Shown: piece by piece, positions 32,709-39,970 of the stretch | How the letters are laid out: the number at the start of each line of letters is the position of its first letter | Position numbering within the stretch: position 1 is the stretch's first letter | NCBI RefSeq assembly: GCF_002154505.1 | Contig: NZ_MUBM01000081.1 | Location: forward strand, 1 to 41,027 | DNA: 41,027 nt | Reading direction: 5' to 3' | Source of the DNA: Streptomyces carpinensis | Lineage (GTDB): Bacteria > Actinomycetota > Actinomycetes > Streptomycetales > Streptomycetaceae | The notes under the pieces: generated by a model | Seen by the model: only the letters and a program-made list of their open reading frames with translations | Databases searched by the model: none | What the model was told of the DNA's origin: nothing | Position numbers and translations under genes: made by a program

Positions 32709-34624
32709 CGGAGGGCCTCTCGGCGGGAGGGGGTGTCGGACGCGGCGTCGATGAGTTCGTGGATGGTGTCGGCGAGTTCGGCGGCCTTGATGGGCAGGCC
32801 CCGTACGACGTTGAAACCGATCGCGTCGACGAGGTAGGTGCCGCGCAGCAGGAGCGAGAGCTGGCCCATGTTCATCTCCGGCACCAGCACCCTGTCGTAC
32901 GAGCGCAGGATCTCGCCGAGGTCCTTCGGAAAGGGGTTCAGGTGGCGAAGGTGGACTTGCGCCACCTTGCCTCCGGCCGCACGGACCTGGCGGACCGCGG
33001 CGCCGATGGGTCCGTACGTCGAGCCCCAGCCGACCACGAGAACGTTCGAGCATCCGGAGGGATCGTCGACGACGAGCGGCGGCAACGAGTCGGCGATCCG
33101 CGCGATCTTCGCCGCGCGGGTGCGGGTCATCAGGTCATGATTGGCCGGATCGTAGGAGATGTCCCCGTGGCCGTCGCCCTTCTCCAGCCCGCCGATGCGA
33201 TGCTCCAGGCCCGCGGTGCCCGGGATCGCCCAGGGGCGGGCCAACGTCTCATCGTCGCGGAGGTAGGGCCAGAACTCCTCGGTTCCGTCGGCCTTCGTGT
33301 GGTTGGGTCCGGTGGCGAAGCCGGGCTCGATCGCGGGCAGGCCGTCGACCGCGGGGATGCGCCACGGTGCCGAGCCGTTGGCCAGGTAGCCGTCGGAGAG
33401 CAGCATCACCGGCGTCCGGTACGTCACCGCGATCCGTGCAGCCTCGATGGCCGCGTCGAAGCAGTCGCCCGGCGACTGCGGAGCGATGACCGGTACCGGT
33501 GCGTCGCCGTTGCGGCCGAACATGGCCTGGAGCAGGTCGGACTGCTCGGTCTTGGTCGGCAGGCCGGTCGAGGGGCCACCGCGCTGGACGTCGACGACGA
33601 CCAGCGGCAGTTCGGTCATCACGGCGAGGCCGATCGCCTCGGACTTCAGCGCGACGCCGGGGCCGGAGGTCGTGGTGACCCCGAGCGCGCCGGCGAAGGA
33701 GGCGCCGATCGCCGATCCGACGCCGGCGATCTCGTCCTCGGCCTGGAAGGTCGTGACCCCCAGGGCCTTGTGCTTGCTCAACTCGTGGAGGATGTCCGAC
33801 GCCGGTGTGATCGGGTAGGAGCCGAGGAAAACAGGCAGGCCGGAGCGCACGCCAGCGGCGACGAGTCCGTAGGCCAGAGCGAGGTTGCCGGTGATGTTGC
33901 GATAGCGGCCAGGCTGCATCGGCGCAGGCTTGACGGCGTAGGTGATCGCGAAGGTCTCGGTCGTCTCGCCGAAGTTCCACCCGGCCCGGAAGGCGGTGAG
34001 GTTGGCGTCACGGATCGCGGGTGCCTTCGCGAAACGACGCTCAAGGAAGGTGACGGTCGGTTCCGTGGGGCGGCCATAGAGCCACGAGAGCAGGCCGAGG
34101 GCGAACATGTTCTTCGCTCGGGCGGCGTCCTTGCGTGAGATCCCGAACTCCTTGACCGCCTCGACGGTCATGCCGGTCAGGTTGACCGGGTGGACCTGGA
34201 ACGCCTCGAGCGCGTTGCCCGGCTCCTCGAGCGTCGCGAGCGGGTCGGCGGCGTACCCCGCCTTCTGCAGGTTGCGCGCGGTGAATTCATGCGTGTCGAC
34301 GATGATCGTCGCACCTGGTCGAAGGTCGGCGAGGTTGGCCCTGAGCGCCGCCGGATTCATCGCCACCAGTACGTCGGGGGCGTCGCCAGGCGTGAGGATG
34401 TTGTGGTCGGCGACGTGCACCTGGAACGACGAAACCCCCGGCAACGTGCCCTGCGGGGCGCGGATCTCCGCGGGGAAGTTGGGCAGCGTGACCAGGTCGT
34501 TGCCGAAGACGGCCGACTCCTGGGTGAACCGGTCACCGGTGAGCTGCATGCCGTCGCCGGAGTCTCCGGCGAAGCGGATGACCACGCGGTCGAGCTGCTT
34601 GACAGGCGTTTCGCTGGTGCTCAT
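32705..34624 (-). CDS. korA: 2-oxoacid:ferredoxin oxidoreductase, fused gamma/alpha subunit
   Basis: A 639-residue subunit. The N-terminal gamma domain (RFAGDSGDGMQLTGDRF, then TLPNFPAEIRAPQGTLPGVS) is followed from about residue 215 by the alpha domain with SYPITPASDILHELSKH, FQAEDEIAGVGSAIGASFAG and TTTSGPGVALKSEAIGLAV. This is the normal actinobacterial KorA length and order. I start at MSTSETPVK because GGAGG lies just upstream; the longer frame runs into the operator at 34641-34659. It is the first gene of korA-ferredoxin-korB. With the thiolase and hydratase beside it, the operon may handle a 2-oxoacid from ring degradation or raise central 2-oxoglutarate flux; the sequence does not decide. 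Confidence 0.92.
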   Translation of the reverse strand: MSTSETPVKQLDRVVIRFAGDSGDGMQLTGDRFTQESAVFGNDLVTLPNFPAEIRAPQGTLPGVSSFQVHVADHNILTPGDAPDVLVAMNPAALRANLADLRPGATIIVDTHEFTARNLQKAGYAADPLATLEEPGNALEAFQVHPVNLTGMTVEAVKEFGISRKDAARAKNMFALGLLSWLYGRPTEPTVTFLERRFAKAPAIRDANLTAFRAGWNFGETTETFAITYAVKPAPMQPGRYRNITGNLALAYGLVAAGVRSGLPVFLGSYPITPASDILHELSKHKALGVTTFQAEDEIAGVGSAIGASFAGALGVTTTSGPGVALKSEAIGLAVMTELPLVVVDVQRGGPSTGLPTKTEQSDLLQAMFGRNGDAPVPVIAPQSPGDCFDAAIEAARIAVTYRTPVMLLSDGYLANGSAPWRIPAVDGLPAIEPGFATGPNHTKADGTEEFWPYLRDDETLARPWAIPGTAGLEHRIGGLEKGDGHGDISYDPANHDLMTRTRAAKIARIADSLPPLVVDDPSGCSNVLVVGWGSTYGPIGAAVRQVRAAGGKVAQVHLRHLNPFPKDLGEILRSYDRVLVPEMNMGQLSLLLRGTYLVDAIGFNVVRGLPIKAAELADTIHELIDAASDTPSRREALR

Positions 34625-34640
34625 CGATCCTCCGTCCCAT

Positions 34641-34674
34641 ATATTGATGCGTATCATTAACACTATCATGTCAA
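34641..34674. promoter_or_regulatory. korA promoter with operator-like site
   Basis: ATATTGATGCGTATCATTA (34641-34659) differs by one base from the site at 20816-20834. On the minus strand it follows TTGACA (34674-34669), so it covers the -10 region of the korA promoter. It lies 17-35 bases upstream of the korA start codon. Confidence 0.6.
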
Positions 34675-34777
34675 CATCTTCTGTCTATGCCCGAAGTCTG
34701 TGGCGTGGACGACGAGGGCCCTTCGTGAATCCGGGGCCGGGTAGTTGACGTGTCTGCACTGCCAGGGAGGCGCCCCG

Positions 34778-35605
34778 ATGACCACTGTCCAGAGCACCGC
34801 GGCCGAGACCACGGCCACCGACGAGGAGACCGTCCTGGTCCACCACGAGCGGGGGGTGGCGGTCATCACCCTCAACCGCCCCCAGGTACTCAACGCCGTG
34901 ACCCGCTCGATGGCCGTTGCCTACGCTGCCGCACTGCGCGAGGCCGACGCCGATCCGGACGTCCGTGCCATCGTCGTCACCGGGGCCGGGCGAGGTTTCT
35001 GCGCCGGAGCCGATCTCGGCGTCCTACGTCAGGGCGCGGACGCCATCCGCGACTTCATTCCCGCCACCGAGGACCTTCCCGACCTCGCGCTGCGGCTGCG
35101 CAAGCCGGTGATCGCCGCCATCAACGGCCCCGTCGCCGGCATCGGCTTCGCCTACATGCTCGGCAGCGATATCCGCTATGCCTCGCGGACCGCCTCCATC
35201 AGCACCAGCTTCGCCCGGCTGGGGCTGGTCGCCGAGTACGGTACGTCCTGGCTGCTGCCAAGGGTCATCGGTACCCAGCACGCCCTCGACCTCCTGCTTT
35301 CCGGCCGCACCATCGACGCGGGGGAGGCAGCCCGGATCGGCCTGGTCCACCAGGTCACCGAACCGGAGGAACTGCTGGCCCGGGCGGTGGACCACGCCGC
35401 AGACCTGGCCGCGCACTGCTCACCGGCCTCGCTCGCCGCCATCAAGTCCCAGGTCTGGGGCGATCTGGAGCGGCCACGCGCCGAGGCGCTCGACCACACC
35501 CTCGCCCTGATGAACGCCTCCTTCGGCGGCGACGACCTGGCTGAGGCACTCGCCGCCCGGGCCGAGAAGCGCACTCCGGGCTTCGCACCCCTCCCGCCGC
35601 GGTAG
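34778..35605 (+). CDS. Enoyl-CoA hydratase/isomerase (crotonase family)
   Basis: A 275-residue crotonase-fold protein with a 22-residue N-terminal tail. It has GVAVITLNRPQVLNAVTRSM, the oxyanion-hole region AIVVTGAGRGFCAGADLGVL, KPVIAAINGPVAGIGF and FARLGLVAEYGTSWLLPRVI followed by the conserved GEAARIGLVHQV. It should hydrate or isomerise an unsaturated acyl-CoA; some crotonases instead cleave ring diketones, which cannot be excluded. It starts at ATG 34778 with GGGAGG six bases upstream and is divergent from korA. A hairpin separates it from the thiolase gene. Confidence 0.88.
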   Translation: MTTVQSTAAETTATDEETVLVHHERGVAVITLNRPQVLNAVTRSMAVAYAAALREADADPDVRAIVVTGAGRGFCAGADLGVLRQGADAIRDFIPATEDLPDLALRLRKPVIAAINGPVAGIGFAYMLGSDIRYASRTASISTSFARLGLVAEYGTSWLLPRVIGTQHALDLLLSGRTIDAGEAARIGLVHQVTEPEELLARAVDHAADLAAHCSPASLAAIKSQVWGDLERPRAEALDHTLALMNASFGGDDLAEALAARAEKRTPGFAPLPPR

Positions 35606-35631
35606 CGGGTGATGACGGCGCATGTTCGCCG

Positions 35632-35661
35632 CCTTCGGTGTGACGGATTCCGTCACGAAGG
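35632..35661 (+). terminator. Hairpin between hydratase and thiolase genes
   Basis: GTGACGGA/TCCGTCAC (35640-35656, one-base loop centre) is extended by CCTTC/GAAGG with a small bulge. It may be a terminator or an attenuator. No promoter for the thiolase is obvious in the following 100 bases. Confidence 0.5.
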
Positions 35662-35766
35662 CCGGCTGGTGGCGCCCTACGATCCTCGATGACCTGCACG
35701 CGGTCGTCGACTCTCTTTGCTGACGGTTCATGCCGGACAGCGCACGCAACAGGATGGGATACGGAC

Positions 35767-36951
35767 ATGGCTGACGCAGAGAAGATCGTCGTTGTCGACG
35801 GGGCCCGGACTCCGATCGGGAGTTTCGGCGGGGTGTTCAAGGACGTGCCCGGCTTCGAGCTGGGCGCGACCGCATCGAAGGAGGCGCTCAAGCGTGCCGG
35901 TGTCGCCGCCGAGGACATCGACGAGGTCGTGATGGGCTGTATCGGCCAGGCCGGCCCGGATGCCTACAACGCCCGGCGGGTGGCGATCGCGGCGGGGCTG
36001 CCGAAGAACGTGCCGGCGTACACGGTGAACCGGCTCTGCGGAAGCGGCCTGCAGGCGATCTGGTCTGCGGCGATGCAGATGCGTTGGGGCGGGGTGGACT
36101 TCGCCCTGGCCGGCGGGGACGAGTCGATGACCCGGATGCCGTTCTACGACTTCGACGCGCGCTCGGGTTACCGGCTCGGCGACCGCAAGCTGGTGGACGG
36201 CACGGTGATGATGCTCACCGATCCGTTCCACGAGATCCACATGGGTGTCACTGCGGAGAACGTGGCCGCGAAGTACGACGTGTCGCGCCAGCAGCAGGAC
36301 GAGTTCGCGGCGGAGTCCCAGCGGCGGGCGGCGACGCAGGCGGCGAAGGAGGCATTCACCGAGGAAATCGTCCCGGTCGAGGTCGGGGGCCGCAAGCCGT
36401 TCACGGTGACCGAGGACGAGCACCCCAGGCCTGGTACGACGTCGGAGACCCTGGCGAAGCTGCGGCCGGCGTTCGCCAAGGACGGTACGGTCACCGCGGG
36501 CAACGCCTCAGGCATCAACGACGGTGCCGCCGCGGTGGTGCTGGCTCGGGAGTCGGTGGCCAGGGACCGCGGTCTGACCGGCCTGGTATCGCTCGAGGCC
36601 GTGGCGACCGCGGCGATGGAGCCCGAGCTGATGGGATATGCGCCGGTGCTGGCGCTGCGGAAACTGTTCGCGCAGACCGGCACCACACCCCGTGACATCG
36701 ACACGATCGAACTGAACGAGGCGTTCGCCTCCCAGGCGGTGGCGGTGATCCGCGACGCCAAGCTGGACCCGGAAAAGACCAACCCCTATGGCGGCGCGAT
36801 CGCGCTCGGCCACCCGGTGGGTGCGACCGGCGCGATCCTGTCCCTGCGGGTGGCCAAGGACCTGATCCGCCGAGACCTCGAGCTCGGGGTCGTCACGATG
36901 TGCATTGGCGGAGGGCAGGCGCTAGCCGCGCTCTTCAGGAGGATGCGGTGA
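35767..36951 (+). CDS. Acetyl-CoA C-acyltransferase (thiolase)
   Basis: A 394-residue thiolase. The nucleophile Cys91 in NRLCGSGLQA, the His349 motif GHPVGATGA and the second cysteine Cys379 in MCIGGGQALA are present, with NEAFA and GNASGINDGAA in the expected places. It should cleave 3-oxoacyl-CoA with CoA, or condense two acetyl-CoA. Together with the hydratase it completes a short beta-oxidation path for products of module B. The ATG at 35767 is weakly preceded by ACGGA; an upstream in-frame GTG would add 26 residues without family similarity. Confidence 0.9.
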   Translation: MADAEKIVVVDGARTPIGSFGGVFKDVPGFELGATASKEALKRAGVAAEDIDEVVMGCIGQAGPDAYNARRVAIAAGLPKNVPAYTVNRLCGSGLQAIWSAAMQMRWGGVDFALAGGDESMTRMPFYDFDARSGYRLGDRKLVDGTVMMLTDPFHEIHMGVTAENVAAKYDVSRQQQDEFAAESQRRAATQAAKEAFTEEIVPVEVGGRKPFTVTEDEHPRPGTTSETLAKLRPAFAKDGTVTAGNASGINDGAAAVVLARESVARDRGLTGLVSLEAVATAAMEPELMGYAPVLALRKLFAQTGTTPRDIDTIELNEAFASQAVAVIRDAKLDPEKTNPYGGAIALGHPVGATGAILSLRVAKDLIRRDLELGVVTMCIGGGQALAALFRRMR

Positions 36952-37098
36952 GTTCCACTCGCTGCGCGGCCCACGGGGAACCGACGACATGTAGTCGGCC
37001 GAGCATACGGCGGCAATGACCGAGCGCTTTTCGACTACGGCCGCCGGACGGGGAACGCTGTAAGCGCTGAAGTGACGGCGCGGCAGACTCCGGTTCAG

Positions 37099-37130
37099 GG
37101 AAGCGAGACCACGATCGTGGTCTCGCTTCC
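37099..37130 (+). terminator. Perfect 32-bp palindromic terminator
   Basis: GGAAGCGAGACCACGA and its exact complement form a 16-bp stem (37099-37130), about 150 bases after the thiolase stop. Confidence 0.75.
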
Positions 37131-37141
37131 GGCATGTCGTG

Positions 37142-37300
37142 TCAGGACCCTCGCTCGGACGTTGTGGCCGGCGTGCTCCGGGACTTGCGGCGGGCACGGG
37201 CGACCATGCGGGGGCGCAGGGCGGCGGCGGAACGTCCCCTGACGGCGGAGACCCAGACGCCGGTGCCGTAGGCAACGTCGTCGAGACGGCGGGGCGATGC
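37142..37300 (-). pseudogene. Possible C-terminal scrap of a mycofactocin glycosyltransferase-like gene
   Basis: A minus-strand frame ending at TGA 37144-37142 contains RRLDDVAYGTGVWVSAVRGR and then an Arg/Ala/Pro-rich tail. The DD.AYG.GVW pattern resembles the end of MftF-type glycosyltransferases as I remember them. The upstream part in this frame is not recognisable. Very tentative, but notable because NDMA-type dehydrogenases depend on mycofactocin. Confidence 0.2.
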
Positions 37301-37467
37301 CGTAGCGGACGGGGCCGAGGCCGCTGTCGGTGTGGCGGTCCGAGAAGCGGGCCCCTTTGCTGTCGGCCCGCGTTGCCCTTTGCCCTCTACTACGTCATCG
37401 CGCTGTGAGGTCCTGATCCGCCTCGAGCACGGGCAGCCGATCCGCTGCGGCGGGGCGCCGGGGCGCG

Positions 37468-37761
37468 GTGCGGGACCCGGCCAGCGCAGATCTGAAGGTG
37501 GTCACGGCGTCTGCGGAGAACGAGGCCGACGTCCTGGTCCACGACGCGCACTCCGCCTCGCTCACGACGGCGTTCGCCCTGTCCCGGCTGGCCGATCCGG
37601 ACACCCTCCACCACACGCCCATCGGGGTGTTCCGGTCCGCGGAGTGGCCGGTCTACGACACCCTCACGGCCGAGCAGATGGAGGCCGCCGTTGCCGAGCG
37701 CGGCCCTGGCGACCTGGCTGCCCTGCTGTGCAGCTCCGGCAGCTGGACGGTATCCGTGTAA
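37468..37761 (+). pseudogene. korB C-terminal remnant
   Basis: The 97 residues read ADVLVHDAHSASLTTAFALS, then TPIGVFRSAEWPVYD and end SSGSWTVSV. They match the end of the KorB at 31297-32385 (NVLVHDAHNSDPTMAFAISR, APIGIFRQVERPTYDD, GDTWTVG) along the whole length, but not closely enough for a recent copy. The ThDP-binding part is absent, so it is the tail of a second, lost 2-oxoacid:ferredoxin oxidoreductase beta subunit. The ATG at 37468 is only the first available start. Confidence 0.7.
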
Positions 37762-37787
37762 CGACCGCTGAAGCAGTTCCGCTCGCC

Positions 37788-37815
37788 TATACTTGATGTT
37801 CTTATACATCATTCA
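37788..37815. promoter_or_regulatory. Operator-like repeat before the GntR regulator
   Basis: TGATGT (37794-37799) and ACATCA (37806-37811) form an inverted repeat within TATACTTGATGTTCTTATAC and the following ATCATTCA. In reverse it shares AATGAT...CATCAA half-sites with the sites at 17508, 20816 and 34641, though with wider spacing. It is a plausible autoregulatory site. Confidence 0.5.
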
Positions 37816-37839
37816 CGAGTTATCGGAGGGCCGACAGGC

Positions 37840-37881
37840 ATGCCGGACATCGCAGATGCTCGTCTTGGCGGTGCAGCGTGA
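37840..37881 (+). CDS. Possible 13-codon leader peptide before the GntR gene
   Basis: ATG 37840, preceded by TCGGAGGG at good spacing, encodes MPDIADARLGGAA and stops at TGA overlapping the regulator's GTG (GTGA). It is either a coupled leader or the true N-terminus separated by a frameshift. Confidence 0.35.
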   Translation: MPDIADARLGGAA

Positions 37882-38615
37882 TCGCGGGGGCGAACCGGGC
37901 GCCGAAGGCGGCCATGTTGGTGGCGCAGCAGATCATGCGGGACGTGGTGCGCACGCACCTCAAACCGGGGGATCTGCTCCCGCCGGAGCGTGTGATGCTC
38001 GAGAAGTACGAGGCCGGGCGCGGCACGTTGCGCGAGGCCCTGCGCCTGCTGGAGTTCCAAGGCGTCATCGCCCTGAAGCCCGGCCCGGGCGGCGGGCCGG
38101 TGCTGCTGGACCCCGATGCCTCACATCTGGCCAGCACGCTGGTCCTGCTGATGCAGCTGAAGGACGCGCCGTTCCGGGCCATCATGGAGGCCCGTACCGC
38201 GCTCGAGCCGATGATCAGCAACCTCGCCGCCCAGCGCATGAGTGACGAATCGCTCGCCGAGCTGCACGAGACGATCGAGCAGATGCGCACTGACGACCAG
38301 CATTCGTTCCTCGAGGCCAACAAGCGGTTCCACGACATCATCGCGTGGTCGTCGGGCAACCCGCTGTTCGGCTACATGCTCGACTCCCTGGCCGGCATCA
38401 TGGACGGCACGATCCTCGGCATCAATTATCCGAGCAACCGCCGCAAAGCGACCCTGAAGGCGCACGAGAACATCTTCGACGCGCTGCAGGCCCGTGATCC
38501 CGACGCGGCTCAGGAGCGCATGTACCAGCACATTCTGGAAGGCATGCGCTACGCGGAGCGAAAGTTCCCCGAAGCACTCGAAGAGGTCATCCCCTGGGAC
38601 CGAGCCCTGGGCTGA
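37878..38615 (+). CDS. GntR-family regulator, FadR/FCD subgroup
   Basis: A 245-residue regulator. The N-terminal winged helix (AQQIMRDVVRTHLKPGDLLP, then GRGTLREALRLLEFQGVI) leads to an all-helical FCD ligand domain with the RAIMEARTALEPMISNLAAQ, FLEANKRFHDIIAWSSGNPL and KAHENIFDALQARDPDAAQE segments containing the metal-ligand His pattern of the subgroup. FCD regulators bind carboxylates or acyl-CoAs and repress nearby catabolic genes. It is the last gene of module B and the likeliest binder of the AATGAT/CATCAA repeats upstream of module B operons. The start is taken at GTG 37878. Confidence 0.87.
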   Translation: MIAGANRAPKAAMLVAQQIMRDVVRTHLKPGDLLPPERVMLEKYEAGRGTLREALRLLEFQGVIALKPGPGGGPVLLDPDASHLASTLVLLMQLKDAPFRAIMEARTALEPMISNLAAQRMSDESLAELHETIEQMRTDDQHSFLEANKRFHDIIAWSSGNPLFGYMLDSLAGIMDGTILGINYPSNRRKATLKAHENIFDALQARDPDAAQERMYQHILEGMRYAERKFPEALEEVIPWDRALG

Positions 38616-38629
38616 TCAGACACCGTTCC

Positions 38630-39640
38630 TCATCAGTGAGCAGGGTGGATCTTGGACCCGTCCCTGGTCACTGGGGGCATCCCGAACGGTTTGGATGTCC
38701 TGGGCGCCCGCTTTTCTCCGCGTCCGGTGACACGGATCGTGTCCGTGGTCCGGGGATGCGGGGGCGGGTTCCCTCACGCCCTCGGGTATCTGGTCGGGCC
38801 TGGGCGGTCCGTGCCTCCGACGATCACTCCGGTCGTCGAGGGGCGGTGACGTCCGTCGCCGGATCGGATACCCGAGGGCGCGCCTGCCGATCGCGATGCT
38901 CGCCACAGCGTGTCGGGCCGGTGAGGGGTTTCTGCCAGTGCTAGGTACCCTACTTCGAGGTGTAGGCGGGGCGACAGCGACGAGAGGGAAGTTCGGCGGC
39001 CATCGACACCAGCCATGCCCGGAGCCGAGAGGTGGGCATGCCGGAGATCAGCTTGCGGAACCGCTTGCGTCGTCCGTGCTCTTCGCGGGTCTTCTCCGCC
39101 GCGAAGTCGAGATCTTCGACCGCGATCGCCAGGCCGTGCCGCTTGGCGATGTGCAGCAGGTGAATGAGGGCGTGGCGGACCCGGGCGTCACGGTGCTCGG
39201 CGGTGCTGGACAGGTCGAAGGCGAACCGCGGCGGCGCGCCGAGGGGGTTGCCGTGGGCATCGAGGCGCCAGGCGGTGAGGTGGTCGGGGCCTGTGCCGAC
39301 CCCCGACCATCCCCTTCGCGCGGGCCGCCGCCAGCGGCACGGTGATGGTCGCGGGATGATCCAGGAGGCGGTGAGGTACCAGCGGCCCCGGAGCACGTCT
39401 TCGTGGATGCGGTAGGCCACGGCACGGTTGGCGGTGATGCGGTCGCGCCGCTGCGGCCCCCCGGCGCGCCGCGCGGTGAGCACGTACCCCCGTGCGGGGC
39501 GTTCGCCAGATACGCCAACTGGGCGGGGAGTTGACGCTCACCTCGCCGTCCGGGGCGACGCGGATGGTCTCGTTGCCGTACCGCTTCGGCAACCCCTGGT
39601 CCTTGCTTGCCGCCCTTGGCGTCCACAGGCAGGGACAGTC
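38630..39640 (-). pseudogene. Decayed TnpB (IS200/IS605 OrfB), copy 2
   Basis: Minus-strand frames give RYGNETIRVAPDGEVSV, then RITANRAVAYRIHEDVLRGR, HLTAWRLDAHGNPLGAP (RuvC-I region), AIAVEDLDFAAEKTREEHGR (RuvC-II region with E-D), and, after a frameshift near 38965, RRALGYPIRRRTSPP. The N-terminal part is missing and there are at least three frameshifts. It is the same subfamily and orientation as the copy at 1818-2808; short stretches such as GATCGTGTCCGTGGTCCGGG are identical in both 3' tails. The two copies bracket all catabolic genes. Confidence 0.8.
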
Positions 39641-39656
39641 GGGCCCCATTTGAAGG

Positions 39657-39970
39657 TCATGGATGGTTACGGCGCGGCTTACTGGCCAACGTCGCGTTCG
39701 CCGACGACAAACACCTCGAACGCACCCTCCGTTGAGGCCTGCGCCATATTCGCCTCGACCTCATCGACAGCTGCCTTGCCGGCACCGGACTCACCCTCAC
39801 CCACCATCCGACAACACTCCGAATAAGGTCAGCAATGAGCATCGACCAACTGAGGTGGGAGGTTGGCGTGGGTCGCGGGCGGGTGTTCGTGCCGATCGAG
39901 GCGTGATCGGTAGGAGTGATCGACCGTCAGCGCTGGATCTTGGCGTTCGACAGTACCCGAGAGACGGGGC
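39657..39970. other. Gap with a possible transposase tail
   Basis: No intact gene. A plus-strand frame at about 39670-39830 reads LLANVAFADDKHLERTLR, a stop, then HIRLDLIDSCLAGTGLTLT, which looks like a degraded protein, perhaps the end of a transposase, but I cannot name the family. Positions 39840-39970 show nothing. Confidence 0.25.

Larger units (their letters stand above)
36952..37467. other. Gap with terminator and gene debris
   Basis: About 500 bases without an intact gene. It holds a perfect hairpin at 37099-37130 and a possible minus-strand gene remnant at 37142-37300, described separately. Several open frames here are GC-rich and low in protein-like features. Confidence 0.5.

Noticed and set aside
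32759..34138. A 459-codon plus-strand open frame inside korA
   Set aside because: Antisense to a highly conserved gene; no domain.
37139..37408. An 89-codon plus-strand frame in the gap after the thiolase
   Set aside because: Gly/Arg/Cys-rich with no recognisable pattern or ribosome site.
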